Source: Thalassia testudinum (lineage: Eukaryota; Streptophyta; Magnoliopsida; Alismatales; Hydrocharitaceae). Taken from it: a stretch of 64,000 nt of DNA. A program made the position numbers and the translations under genes. The notes beneath the pieces are model-generated. The model made no database searches, was not told where the DNA came from, and saw nothing but the letters and a program-made list of their open reading frames with translations. Where the stretch lies: positions 37,709,001 through 37,773,000 of the forward strand of contig JAZHRO010000003.1 in assembly GCA_037157565.1 (NCBI GenBank). Direction: 5' to 3'. Below are positions 1 through 10,740 of this stretch, piece by piece (the stretch's first letter is position 1; each line of letters starts with the position of its first letter).

Positions 1-137
1 TCATTGGAGCTAGAAATCATCCACAGCAGCCATTTCCGACTCACCCGCTTACCTCTTGTTCTAAATTTAGGGTCAAGCTAAATGTAACCCGATACGGGAA
101 TTTTACGAAGTACAAATTATACGAGGTTACTTGTTTA

Positions 138-215
138 TAGCATATATACATATTGCACTCACGAATAAGATTATTATAGCATATATACATATTGCACTCA
201 TGAATAAGATTATTT
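138..215. repeat. 39-bp tandem duplication, two copies
   Basis: Two adjacent 39-bp units beginning TAGCATATATACATATTGCA follow each other, with one visible C/T difference. It is a local duplication within the E1 3' region and has no evident function. Confidence 0.85.
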
Positions 216-1660
216 TATTAAGAGAACGCACTAGGGATTTTATCCTCTAGTTGATTCCTGTAATCTAGAATCCAGTATAATTTTTCACACACTTATAGAA
301 TTTGCAATGGATTCACAGTGAAGGCTGATAAACGTCTTTAGTCTATCGAGAAGAAGTAGTGCTTCTTCTCCTGAACCCCTGGACAGTGTTTTGGGAGCTA
401 GGCAGATTTTTCTCCAAAAGTCCACCAAATAGTATGAGATGAGAGTAGAGTGTACTGGTACTCTAAGATTAGTGCAAGGAATCTGGAATCCTAGATAATT
501 AGGTGATGATACTTAGAGATAAGGCACAGTTTTCGCTCTCGGTTCCTACTCATACAATTTTGCATGAAATTTTGAGAGCCACTAAATAAGGCAAATATGC
601 AGAGAGTGAGTTTTCATAAAACTAGGGCTAAGATGGATGGTTACGACCATTCTTTATGGAATCCTCAGCTGAAGGAGGGTATTGATGCCAAGGACAGAAA
701 TACACCGTCCTATCCATCTCTCCCAGTGCTGTGAGTAGGCACTTTCACCAAATAAGCCACCCAATGTCTCTTGAGTACCACCAATCCCTAATAATGCCTC
801 CTCAATAAAGTTCATGGATGTGTGCTAGTTGTGTTATGTTGAAAAAGAAAAAAAAAGAGAAAGAGAAAAAAATGAAATGAAAAGAAAAAAAATGATGAAC
901 AGAAAGAAAAATTGAAAAAAAAATTAGAAAAAGTAGAAAAAGCAAAGAAAAAAAGAGTGAATATTTAGTTCAGTTGCATTTAGGAAATACCACGAAATAA
1001 ATTTGAGATCCACTAAATATGGCCTTAACCCACCCTTCTTGTGTTTCTGATCGCCCGAATACTGGTTAAGGAATTCTGACTTAGTGTTAGGGTTATGGAA
1101 CTAAACTAAAGTGTTACTACCAAGTGAGACCACCAAATACAGGTCATATGTGTGAATCTGGTGACATTGTGAGCTCTAAGAAAAAAGAAAAGAAAAAGAA
1201 AAAGAGAAAGAGAGAATGAATACAAAGGAACCAGAAGATAGCATAGTTCTTCTCGTCTTTCTCTGAGTTGAGTTACTTGGTAGTCTGGGAATCTAGATTA
1301 TAAAATACTAATCTCTATGTAGCACCAAGCGAGAGTGAGCCACCAAATATATAATCTTTCCCCTCAGAGATTCTCTACTTAAGCCTAAAGCCGGGGTGAA
1401 AGTCATAGAATATTTTGAATACCTCGAGGGAAGAAGTCCACCTATCCCGCTATAATTTTTACTAGGGGTCAAGTACAGGCTTTAGAGGTGAATTAGTTTT
1501 TCACTCGAATCCGTTGCAAAAGATACATAGCAGCACTTTCACGATTGTCTGGATTTCTAGAGCATAGGATGAAAACAAAAAGGAAAAATTCTCTAGGCAT
1601 ACACTTGATAAAATAATCAATCCCTTAGGGACCCTTGCTGTAAATAACTTAGTCTTGCAT

Positions 1661-1695
1661 TTGCTAGGGACTAGCAAGATTTAGGCATGGGGGTA
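1661..1695 (+). promoter_or_regulatory. Terminal hairpin and polypurine tract of E1
   Basis: TTGCTAG (1661-1667) and CTAGCAA (1671-1677) form a perfect 7-bp stem around a GGA loop. The PPT TTAGGCATGGGGG follows at 1681-1693, and the LTR starts at 1696. In LTR retrotransposons the PPT primes plus-strand DNA synthesis. The hairpin recurs at the same distance from the LTR in several other elements here. Confidence 0.8.
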
Positions 1696-2099
1696 TGATT
1701 CGCAGTAATCATAGGTCTTAATTGACCTAAATTAGGCGAGCACTCAGCATAAGTTAGGGTAATTCATGCATGCATAAGCATTATCTGCATCTTTATTGCT
1801 TTCTTTTAGCTATGCATAAAATAATGCTATAATGTGTTGATTAGGTGCACTATGTCAATTACAGGTAATAAGTTGGATCAGGAATAATGGGTGTTGCAGC
1901 AGAGCTGGAGCAGAAGACTTAGATGTAGTAGATAATAATGTAATGGAGTTAAGGTATGCTACTCTATTAAGTAGGAATAAAGCAGTAAAATGTGAAGAAC
2001 TTAGGTCCATCCTAGCCCTAGGATAGCCTAAAGACTTCCCCAAGCCTTAGCCACCCTTAGATTAGGTCACCGCACCCTAGGAAACATTAAAACCCTAAT

Positions 2100-2360
2100 T
2101 CCAACCTTTATCTGGATGTCTAGATGAATAATAGGATGTCCAAAACCCTTAGCCAACCCCCACACACCTTAAACCCACTTCTGTAGTGTTATTGGACGTC
2201 CAGACACTTGGTCAGATGTCCAATTTCTGCAGAATACTCAAGAAAGAATCTTGAATCCTTCGTCACTCTGATTGGGCGTCCAGACAACAAGTCTGGACTT
2301 TTGATTTTTGAGTGTAAGATGTCTAAGTCCATTTTTGGACGTCTGGAACTGTTCTCCAGT
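2100..2360 (+). promoter_or_regulatory. Cluster of GACGTC-like motifs in the U3 of LTR A
   Basis: Variants of (G/C)A(C/T)GTC(C/T)A occur repeatedly, for example GGATGTCTAGA, TTGGACGTCCAGAC, CAGATGTCCAA, GGGCGTCCAGAC and GGACGTCTGG. GACGTC is the C-box core bound by plant bZIP factors, so an enhancer role is plausible but inferred. The cluster lies upstream of the TATA box. Similar clusters occur in LTRs E and A' and in the unrelated LTR N. Confidence 0.5.
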
Positions 2361-2499
2361 TCTTGTTTTGAGATTTAAGCCTTGATTTTGGATCTCTAGC
2401 TCCCTAAACTCAATTCCAACCCCATACGAACCTAAATTAAGGTACCCTAACCCTAGTACATCGCCTCTAGACCTCCCTAAGGACCTAATTAGGTCCTCA

Positions 2500-2715
2500 A
2501 TAAATGCAATTGACTTAGATCATAGTCAATTACCATTACCTAAGTCAATTGGACTCATAGGATCCAATTGAGCTCAAATCTCAACCCACACAAGTCCAAT
2601 TGGACTCAGTGAGAGTCCAATTGACCTAAGCCCAACCTAATTGAGTTATTTCACTCTCAATTAGGTTCATACTCATTCAATTAAACTTGCGTTAAGTTTA
2701 ATTTCAATTCCTCCT
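2500..2715 (+). repeat. CAATTG-rich inverted repeats with a conserved hairpin
   Basis: CAATTG recurs many times, often as AGTCCAATTGGACT, which is itself a palindrome. Near 2687-2714 the arm AATTAAACTT and its complement AAGTTTAATT flank a short loop. The same stem with different loops occurs in LTR E (about 41703-41731) and LTR A' (about 62636-62661). Confidence 0.65.
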
Positions 2716-3030
2716 TAGCAATTAGGGTTTGCAACCCTAATTTAAGGCCTACACCTACCAAACCCATTAGGACCTAACCTAGACCACTTAGCCACATAGG
2801 ACACGACTACACACTCACACACATTCACGCACACACACCCTTATAGAGTTCTCTAGAACTCTCTTCAAAGTGGCACCACTCTTGGTTGCCAAATTTAGCA
2901 ACCAAGAGCCATTCAATTCTTAGATCCACTTTTTATGGATCTAAGAACTACCTCTCTCTCACCATGGCCAGTCACTTATGGGGCTCTCTCTGGAGAGTTC
3001 CACACTTCTCTAGAGAAACTCTCTTAGGTC

Positions 3031-3038
3031 TATAAAAA
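3031..3038 (+). promoter_or_regulatory. TATA box of LTR A inside an inverted repeat
   Basis: TATAAAAA fits a plant TATA box. It overlaps the loop of an 8-bp perfect inverted repeat, TTAGGTCT (3024-3031) and AGACCTAA (3038-3045). Transcription would start about 30 bp downstream. A decayed version is visible in LTR A' near 62990-63010. Confidence 0.7.
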
Positions 3039-3989
3039 GACCTAAGGGGTGGCCATTTGCACCCATCCCATTCTTTGCATTCATTCATCCATCTAGGTTA
3101 GCTACCTTCACATCCATTCCACCTCCCCGAGGAGCACCACCATGGAAGCCACCATCTCCATGCCAGGATGTTGGATCATCTCTCAAACCTCTCTCCAAGG
3201 GCTGGCCTAAGCACCATTGGCTGCCCCTCCTTCTCCTCTCAACCACTCAAAGGCCATCGGAGCCCACCTCTGAATGCCCTTCTTTTTTGCTCGATTAGTA
3301 GCTTAGCTCTTCATAGTTTTATTGCTTTCATTTACTGCTTAGTAGTGTAGCTCTTATTCTCCCCCAATGATGCATGCAAAATCCCCCCATAGATTCCTAT
3401 TTGCGATTATTTTTTGTTAGCTAGATTTGTGTTTTTCAAGCTTTCTTTTACAAGCTTTCCTCTAAATTCCATATTGCAAACATCCTCTTGAATGAATGAA
3501 TAAAAGATATATTTTTCATATACATATCTCTATGTTGAAAATCACCATAAGCTTATTGGTTACAATCTATTTCGTGTGATTCAAGTTGCCTGCTTTTCAT
3601 TTATATATATATTGCAACAAGCATGTCAGTTCCAGAAAATATAGATGTCTTAACTATAAATGCATTTTCTCTAAACAGCCACCACATAACTAGAATTGTG
3701 TGCACTGAAACTCATACTTTCACCTTCGTTATCTATCGAACACATGCACATGTAATTAGAGTTCACAATAGAAGTGGCAAAACTCTAATTCGAAGATTGG
3801 AAACTAGCGTGCGATTGTAAATAGGTAGAGCGATAAAAGATCGATTTCAGATTTGAGCAAACACCTCCTAGAGATGAATGACCGGGACTCAAAGTCTTGT
3901 TATCTTTTAATAAATATTTTTGTTTGATCGTATTGTGCACTATACTATGATGCATTTTCCTATCAAAATGAGCTCTACGACTACCAACA

Positions 3990-4062
3990 CCTATCTAATC
4001 TAATTTCCTAATTTTAGAAACTAGCAATGTCCAAATTAGAGACATGAATTGCTGCGCAATCA
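3990..4062 (-). repeat. Short orphan LTR-terminus-like fragment
   Basis: The right end, read on the minus strand, is TGATTGCGCAGCAATTCA, close to the palindromic first bases of family A LTRs. This suggests the first about 70 bp of a minus-strand family A-like LTR, cut on its left by the insertion of E1. Alternatively it is part of the E2 gag region and the similarity is chance. No target duplication supports either view. Confidence 0.35.
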
Positions 4063-4905
4063 AGTTCTAGATGGCCAATCAATTCCTTGAGTTGATCCAG
4101 GCTGACTTGAGTGTGACCCAAGGTTTCTGACCACACTCTTCGTAATAATCCCTATTCCAATACCTATAATCTGGGTGGCGGAACAATCCAAGCTTTTCAT
4201 GGAAGCAAGGTGATGCTTCCAACTCAGGGAATGTAAGACCCCATCCTCACCAACCCATATACTAGTCGTCCTATACAAACCCTCCTCAGAATAAGCCTTC
4301 TGAGATGGATGAACTAAAATCCATGATGAAAGCGATGCAAGCGCATCAAAATATGGTCATCCAATCTCAGAATAAGATGATCACTGATATGCAATCCTAA
4401 ATTTGTAATCTCAGTGAGGCAGTTAGGCAGCGAGATCCGGGGAAGTTGCCTAGCTCTTATGAGGAGAACCCAAAGGGTAAGGGGGTCATGTTCAAAGAGC
4501 ACGCTCAAGCTGTGACTATGCTAAGGAGTGGAATGAAATCGACAAACCTGATAACACTCCTACACCAAGCTCGACTTCCACCCTCATCGAGGAAGAGCCA
4601 CACTGCTCTCCCTTGCTTGGAATCACCCATCTAGAGGATGTCATCATTCTACCTCGCCTTTCCCGACATGATGACCCCTCTATCCAGAAGTCGAGGGTGC
4701 CCTATCCAGAGCACCTATCTATTCCTGAGGAATTTTCTGTTGGCTCGTCTGGAGCCAAGGATAGGACGAATGAGATTATGGACACTTTTAGGCAAGTCCA
4801 TATCAACCTGCCTTTATTGGATGCTATAAAACAGATCCCATCCTATGACAAGTTTCTGAAGGACCTGTGTACCCAGAATCATTGATCTAGGAGATAGGTC
4901 CAAGC
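4063..4905 (+). pseudogene. Degenerate Athila gag, C-terminal half (E2)
   Basis: Translation in shifting frames gives the Athila gag C-terminal pattern: NPYSNTYN followed by a glycine-rich piece, then a helical stretch with MKAMQAHQN and SEAVRQRDPGKLPSS, then EENPKGKG...AVTMLRSG. A second block (4613-4885) reads DRTNEIMDTFRQVHINLPLLDAIKQIPSYDKFLKDLC, the conserved gag-protease linker. Gag forms the virus-like particle in which reverse transcription takes place. Several stops and frameshifts break the frame and the N-terminal particle-forming core is missing, so it is dead. The left limit coincides with the orphan LTR fragment. Confidence 0.75.
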
Positions 4906-4989
4906 TAAGGTGATCCTGCCTGACATGTGAGCTCGGTGCTTAAACATGGAACACCTCCTAAGATGAAAGACCCAAGGGCCCGTATATTT

Positions 4990-5398
4990 CAGTGGTTATA
5001 GGTAACTAACACATTGACGAGGCTCTACTTGATTTGGGCACGGGGTGAACATTTTACTGAGCTCTGTCTACGAGCTTTTGGAAGGAGGCGATTTAAAGCC
5101 TAGTCCAATCATCCTCCAAGTGGCAGATCGATCACTTAAGACACCATGGGGATTGCTGAAAGATGTCCTAGTGAGAGTGGGGGACTTCTTCTTCCTTGTT
5201 GACTTTCATGTGCTAGATACTGACCCATCTAATATGCCCACCAAGACATCCATTATTCTAGGATGCCCCTTCTTGGCCACAGCCAACACCTCTATCAATT
5301 GTAGATCAGGGGAACTTAAAATGGACTTTGGGAACAAGAAGATTCGGTTGAATGTTTTTGATACCTACAAGCAATCAAGATTTGAAGATTGTTCTTAG
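4990..5398 (+). pseudogene. Degenerate retroviral-type aspartic protease (E2)
   Basis: The sequence ALLDLGTG, the active-site region of Athila aspartic protease, is followed by a frameshift at about 5045. It continues as an open stretch with SSVYELL...LKPSPIILQVADRSLKTPWGLLKDVLVRV, the flap region and IILGCPFLATA. Element F has the corresponding DLGSS and IILGRPFLATA. The protease would cut the Gag-Pol polyprotein during particle maturation. The frameshift right after the catalytic motif makes this copy non-functional. Confidence 0.75.
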
Positions 5399-5639
5399 AT
5401 TAAGGTTGTTGATGAAATCATTGAGTAGACTATTCCAGCACTCTTATGTAGAGATCCTCTTTAATGGTCATATCCAAGGACTGTCCTCCGAGTATTGAAG
5501 AGAATAAAGGGGATATGTCCGAATTGGAAGAGTTGCTGGGAGTACACACAGAGTCTATGTCCCCACCCTAGACCATGAAAGTAGATTCACTACCTAAGGT
5601 AGGGACATCTCAACTTATACCCTCAATCCATAGGGCTCT

Positions 5640-6655
5640 TTAGTTGGAGCTTAAACCCTTCCCGAGCACATTAAAGTATGCTTTTCTTGGCCCTAACAAC
5701 ACTTTCCCCATCATTATCTCATCTGCAATATCTGAATCGAGGAGGGAGCTTTGCTCAAGTGTTTATAAAGGCACAAAGGAGCTAGTGCTTGGTAGATAGA
5801 TGATATTAAGGGTGTTGACCCGTCACTCTGCATGCATCATATATAGATGGATGAGTCTATGAAACCCTTTCGAGACATGTAGAGAAGGCTCAACCCCAAT
5901 ATGCGGGAGATTGTCAAAAAGGAGATTCTGAAATGGCTGGATGTAGGAATTATTTATCCCAATTTAGACAGTAAATTGGTCACCCCAATACATGTGGTGC
6001 CCAAAAAGGTAGGAATCACTATAGAAGAAAATAACCAAGGAGAGTGGGTGACCACTAGACCCTCAACTGGCTGGAGGGTCTACATTGATTATCGCCATTT
6101 GAATACGGCTATCGAGAAAGACCATTTCCCCTTGCTATTTATCGATCAGATTTTGGAACGACTGATGGGGAACAAGTACTTTTATTTCCTTGATGGGTAC
6201 TCTAGGTATAATTAGATAGCCATCTTCACGAGTTTGTATGGCACATTTGCATTCAGCCGAATGCCTTTCGTGTTATGTAATGCTCCTGCCACATTCCAAC
6301 GATGTATGATGGCTAACTTTTCTGACGTGATTGACGAGTTTGTAGAGATCTTCATGGATGATTTCTCCTTGCCTTTCATAGCTTGATAAAGTCTTAACCC
6401 ATTGCGAAGAGGCAAAGCTAGTGCTTAGCTGGGAGAAGAGCCACTTTATGGTCCAGAAAGGCATTGTTTTGGGGCATGTAGTCTCGGAGGGAGGATTAGA
6501 GGTGGATACCGACAAAATCGATTCCATCTCTAAACTTCCATTGCCCACGAATATTCGTCAAATTAGATCTTTTCTTGGCCATGCTGGATTCTATAGGTGC
6601 TTCATTAGAGATTTCAGTAAAATCTCTGAGCCACTTTGTGACCTGTTAGCGAAGG
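5640..6655 (+). pseudogene. Degenerate reverse transcriptase (E2)
   Basis: It begins with the linker LKPFPSTLKYAFLGPNN and reaches the RT core: KKEILKWLDVGIIYPN, TPIHVVPKK, GWRVYIDYRHLN, DHFPLLFIDQILERL, FYFLDGYSRYN, then after a stop near 6213 FSRMPF, CNAPATFQRCM and the catalytic FMDD. The thumb and connection follow in 6421-6640 (WEKSHFMVQKGIVLGH, FLGHAGFYRCFIRDFSKI). These motifs place it in the Athila branch of Ty3/gypsy. Multiple stops and at least one frameshift around 6380-6420 inactivate it. The catalytic aspartates are still readable. Confidence 0.85.
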
Positions 6656-7110
6656 TCGTTTCCTTCAATTTTGATGATAGATGTGGAAAGGCTTTCCAAG
6701 TCTTGAAGAAAGCCCTTATTACCGCATTGATTCTCCAAGCACTAGATTGGGCCCACCCATTTGAGCTAATCTACGATGCTTCTGATTTCACAGTGGGAGC
6801 AGTCTTAGGTCAAAGAATTGATGGCAAACCTCATGTTTTGCATTATGCTAGCAAGACCCTTACGAATCCTCAGCAAAACTAAACGGTCTTTAAAAAGGAA
6901 CTTCTTACTATAGTATTTGCTTTGGAAAAGTTTCGGTCATATTTAATTTGATCCAAAGTTGTGGTGTTCACTGATCATTCTACTTTAAAGCACCTTCTTG
7001 CGAAGGACACCAAAGATCATTTGATTCATTGGATTCTACTACTCTAGGAGTTTGACTTGGAAATTAAAGATAAGAAAGGAGTTGAAAATGTGGTAGCAGA
7101 TCTTCTATCT
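6656..7110 (+). pseudogene. Degenerate RNase H domain (E2)
   Basis: The sequence runs FDDRCGKAFQVLKKALI, PFELIYDASDFTVGAVLGQ, HYASKTL, KKELLTIVFALEKFRSYL, TDHSTLKHLL and ends EIKDKKGVENVVADLLSRI. This is the gypsy RNase H, which degrades the RNA of the RNA-DNA hybrid and generates the PPT primer. Stops at about 6880, 6948 and 7044 break it. It is useful as a yardstick: element F lacks exactly this stretch of about 450 bp. Confidence 0.85.
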
Positions 7111-8465
7111 AGGATCGCTATTGAGGCATCAACCCTTGCTGGTGATATCCAAGAGACTTTTCCTGATGAGTCTTTAATGATTGTGGAGGCCAAAACTCCT
7201 TGGTTCACTGACATAGTGAACTATCTGGCCACGGGCATAACCCCCAATACTTGGGACAATCAGAAGTGAGATAGGTTTCTTGCTGGTGCTAAATTTTATC
7301 ACTGAGAGGAACCCAAGCTTTTTAGAATAGGCCCTGAACAGCTATTCCACCGTTGCATCCTTGACGAAGAACAATGGAGTGTTCTGAGTTTCTGCCATGT
7401 CCTCCACTGTGGAGGGCATTTTAGTGGGAAAAAGACTGCCCATAAGGTTCTTCAATCTGGCTTTTGGTGGTCCACATTATTCAAAGATGCACATGCATAT
7501 GTGGGTGCATGTCTACATTGCCAACAGGCGAGAACCATCAGAAAAAGGGATGAGATGCCTCGGAAACCAATTCTCCCCGTTGAGATCTTTGATATTTGGG
7601 GCATTGACTTCATGTGTCTCTTTCCTGTGTCCTTTAGATATGTGTACATCCTTGTGGCCATGGGATATGTATCAAAATGGATAGAAGCCATATTCACCTA
7701 GACTAATGACCATTCTGTGGTCTTGTATTTTGTTAGAGCTAATATCATTTCCTGGTACGGGTGCCCAAGGACTATTATAAGTGATGGAGGACCTCACTTT
7801 AAGAATGTGCACTTCACAAGACTACTCCAAAATTTGAGAGTCAACCACATAATAGCCACACCTTACCATCCCCAAATGACTGGACAAGTTGAAGTGTCTA
7901 ATAGGGAGATTAAACAGATTCTGGAAAAAACTGTTAGGCCCGACCAAAAGTATTGGTCGAAAAAATTGAATGATGCTCTGTGGGCCTAAAGAACAGTGTG
8001 TAAAACTCCCTTGATCATGTCTCCTTTCTGTCTTGTCTACGGAAAAGTGTGTCACCTTCTCGTTGAAATACAACACAAAGCTTATTGGGCTATTAAAAAT
8101 GTTAATTTAAATCTAGATAAAGCTGGAAAGGCATGCGTGCTAGAGTTAAGTGAGCTTGAGGAGCTTCGCAATGAAGCATACGGAACCTCCCAAGCTTGCA
8201 AGCAACGTACAAAGGTCCTCCATGATAAGCACATCATTAGAAAGACCTTTGAACTCAACTAGTGGGTCTAGCTTTTCAATTCCAAACTTAAATTATTTCC
8301 TAGAAAGATCATGTCTCGCTAGGATGGGCCGTATGTTATTATCAATGCCTTCCCTTATGGAGCAGTTGAAATTTGGAACCCTAGTTCTGGTGTAAGCTTA
8401 AAGGTAAATGACCAACGACTTAAACTGTATGTTACTCTTTCAGATGGCCAGGTTTTGGATGCACT
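7111..8465 (+). pseudogene. Degenerate integrase (E2)
   Basis: Readable landmarks are the N-terminal zinc finger (SFCHVLHCGGHFSGKKT with CLHCQ), the core with [15 protein letters not shown] and [14 protein letters not shown] supplying the D, D and E residues, the Athila box SPFCLVYGKVCHL, HKAYWAIKNVNLNLDKAG, LSELEELRNEAY, and the C-terminal domain ending near GAVEIWNPSSG and VNDQRLKLYV. Integrase inserts the cDNA into the host genome. In-frame stops at about 7270, 7303, 7699, 7987 and 8260 make it a pseudogene. The tail overlaps the first copy of a 304-bp tandem duplication. Confidence 0.85.
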
Positions 8466-8962
8466 CCAGCTTGAGGAGCCTTAGCTCCTCCCACTATCCT
8501 CCTCAGGTGATATTCTTCTATATCTTTATTTTTCCAATGAGGACATTATCAATCTTAGGCATGGGGGAGTATAACCTAAGGTTGTTTATATCATTTATAA
8601 ATATTTGCATGAATTTAGGATGGGTGCATTAGTCAAAAAGAAGAAAAAAAAAGAGAAATTATGGAGCAGTTGAAATTTGGAACCCTAGTTCTGGTGTAAG
8701 CTTAAAGGTAAATGACCAACGACTTAAACTGTATGTTACTCTTTCAGATGGCCAGGTTTTGGATGCACTCCAGCTTGAGGAGCCTTAGCTCCTCCCACTA
8801 TCCTCCTCAGGTGATATTCTTCTATATCTTTATTTTTCCAATGAGGACATTATCAATCTTAGGCATGGGGGAGTATAACCTAAGGTTGTTTATATCATTT
8901 ATAAATATTTGCATGCATTTAGGATGGGTGCATTAGTCAAAAAGAAGAAAAAAAAAGAGAAA
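8355..8962 (+). repeat. 304-bp tandem duplication over the pol end and internal PPT
   Basis: Unit 1 (8355-8658) and unit 2 (8659-8962) both begin TTATGGAGCAGTTGAAATTT and are nearly identical. I saw one clear difference, GCATGAATTT against GCATGCATTT. Each unit contains the last codons of integrase, the internal hairpin and PPT, and a short A/G-rich tail. Because the surrounding pol is heavily mutated, the duplication must be much younger than the element. Confidence 0.9.
8536..8567 (+). promoter_or_regulatory. Internal hairpin and PPT of E2, first copy
   Basis: AATG, loop AGGA and CATT form a short stem at 8536-8547, and the PPT TTAGGCATGGGGG follows at 8555-8567. A second copy from the tandem duplication lies at 8840-8871. 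The stem is reduced to 4 bp here but the AGGA loop and spacing agree with the longer hairpins of L and G. Confidence 0.6.
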
Positions 8963-10433
8963 AGAAAAACAAATCTCTTTTATTTTCTTGAGTTGATTTG
9001 GTTAGTTCCTAGCAAATTATCTTTATCAAGGAGGTGTCATTGAAGTTGTTCTTGTTAAATTGTTTCTTAAGTTAGAATCTAGTACATTTACTGCACTTGC
9101 ACATAGACTGAGTAATGGATCTTTGAAGAAAATCAATAAATATTTTTAGTCTGCTGAATCCTTGGATAGTTAGTAGGGAGTCAAGCAAACTATCTTATAT
9201 TAGATCCACCTAATATTTGTGAGGAAAAAGTAGAGAGACTATTGGTGCACTAAGTCTAGTGCAAGGACCCTTAAGTTCTGGATAATTAGATGATGATAGC
9301 TCAAAGTTAGGAATAGTTTTTGCACTTTGTTCCTGCACCTGAACATTGTGTTAATTCCTGAGAGTCACCAAATAAGGTAGATATACAGAGATTGAAGTTC
9401 TAATAAAATTATGACTATGGTGGATGGTTATGACAGCCTTTCATAGGGTCCTCGGCTGAAGGAGGGTAGTATTGTCAAAGGTCAGAAATACACTTGTCCT
9501 ATCCATTCCTTCCCGATGCCAAGAGTAGGCACTTCTACCAAATAGGCCACATAATATCCTCTTGAATATCATCATCCCTAATAATGCCTCATGAATAAAG
9601 TTTGCATCGTGTTGTTATCTTAGAAGAGAAAAAAAGAAGAAAAAAAAGAAAAAAAAACAAACAGAGAGAGAGAAAAAAATATACATATATATATAGAAAA
9701 ATATAAAAAAAAAGAGAAAACAAAAGAGAAAAGAAAAAAAAGGTTTAAGTTTATAGCTTTATCCTCTTGTTGATTTCATCGAGGCAACAAAAACACCATT
9801 TGTGATCCAGCAAACATGACCCATACGTACTTTTCGGTATTTTTGATCGTCCGAATACTGGCTGAGAGCTCCTAACTTAGTTATAGGGTTATTAGGACTT
9901 CAATTGAAGTGTGAATGCCATGTGAGGCTATCAAACATTGAGTACATTTACAAAATCTGGTGAGATATGTGATCTTAGAAAAATATATATATATATATAG
10001 AGTGAGTGCAAAAGAACATTAAGAGAGCACAGTCTTGTTTAGCTTCTCTTTGGGTTGGCTCATTTGAAAGTCTAGAGATTAAAAGCCTGCAATACTAGAG
10101 TACATGTAGCACTAGATGAGTATGAACCACCAAATAGTAATCCATTTGACTCAGATATCTTCTATCTAAGCTAGAAAGTCAGGGTCAAATCACAGATGAT
10201 TTTCTACTTTATCCCTGAGGGAAGTAGTTGCCTATCCTAATAAAATCTTTACCAATGGTTAAGTACGCACTTTAAATGTAAGTTTGCTTTTCATCTGGAT
10301 CTGTTACCTAAGCTACTATCATTTTCACATATGTTTGGATTTATAAATTTTTGGAGTAAGGTAAGAAGGAATCTTTTGGTCACTTCCATCATTTTTCATT
10401 TTTGCTCAGGACTAAAAAAACTTAGGCATGGGG
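8963..10433 (+). repeat. 3' non-coding region of E2
   Basis: No gene is seen. The stretch matches the E1 3' region in order and wording, has dense A/G-rich runs (9625-9745) and a small TATA microsatellite near 9970-10000. It ends in a decayed terminal hairpin and the PPT CTTAGGCATGGGGG near 10420-10433. Confidence 0.7.
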
Positions 10434-10740
10434 GTATTTAATAAGTCCAATGTATTGGACATTTAATTAGCCTAAGCATATTTTACATACATTTCCTTAG
10501 AATGTAATTATGAAGAACTAGGTATTAATTTATCTTATTAGAGAGATATAATTTATCACATGTTTCTATATGCAGGTATATCCCCTAAATATTCATGCGT
10601 CACCGCTAGTCTCCACCGTCAACCAAGAGTCTTGCATCAATTTCCCCCTCCTCCCCTCGAGGTTTACGACCGCTGGTAATTCGCATGTTATGGGTACATA
10701 TTGTCAGCTTGAATTATCTTTGGTATATTTAAAAAAAAAA
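10434..10740 (+). repeat. Truncated, decayed LTR start after the E2 PPT
   Basis: The sequence follows a PPT and so should be the beginning of the E2 3' LTR. The expected TGATT start reads TATTT, and only weak similarity to the first about 100 bp of LTR A is visible. On the right it merges into the 3' region of element I around 10740. Both the limits and the identity are uncertain. Confidence 0.4.

Larger units (their letters stand above)
1..1695 (+). mobile_element. 3' non-coding region of Athila-type element E1
   Basis: This stretch has no meaningful ORF. It resembles the region before the 3' LTR of E2 (8963-10433): both share a phrase about log-like wording of 'gtgcaagga...ggataattag.tgatgat', A/G-rich runs (841-960, 1180-1215) and a terminal hairpin plus polypurine tract. 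It is therefore the 3' untranslated part of an element whose gag-pol and 5' LTR lie upstream of the window. The plus orientation follows from the PPT and from the LTR that begins at 1696. Confidence 0.75.
1696..3989 (+). repeat. 3' LTR of element E1 (family A)
   Basis: The LTR starts with TGATT just after the PPT. Its end, CCAACA at 3989, is placed by alignment with solo LTR A' (61595-63806), whose ends are fixed by a target-site duplication. Family A LTRs begin with an imperfect palindrome (TGATTGCGCAGCAATCA in copy E), decayed here. From 5' to 3' it contains a cluster of GACGTC-like motifs, a CAATTG-rich inverted-repeat region, a TATA box at 3031 and a presumed R/U5 part. The sequence after 3989 is unrelated, so the partner LTR lies outside the window. 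An alternative end at 4062 is discussed separately. Confidence 0.8.

Noticed and set aside
3623..3820. 65-codon ORF in LTR A with a partial counterpart at 63448-63732 in A'
   Set aside because: The two translations share only a few words and the frames diverge. DNA similarity of the LTRs explains it.
4613..4885. An intact small gene of 90 codons
   Set aside because: It is the gag-protease linker of the decayed E2 polyprotein.
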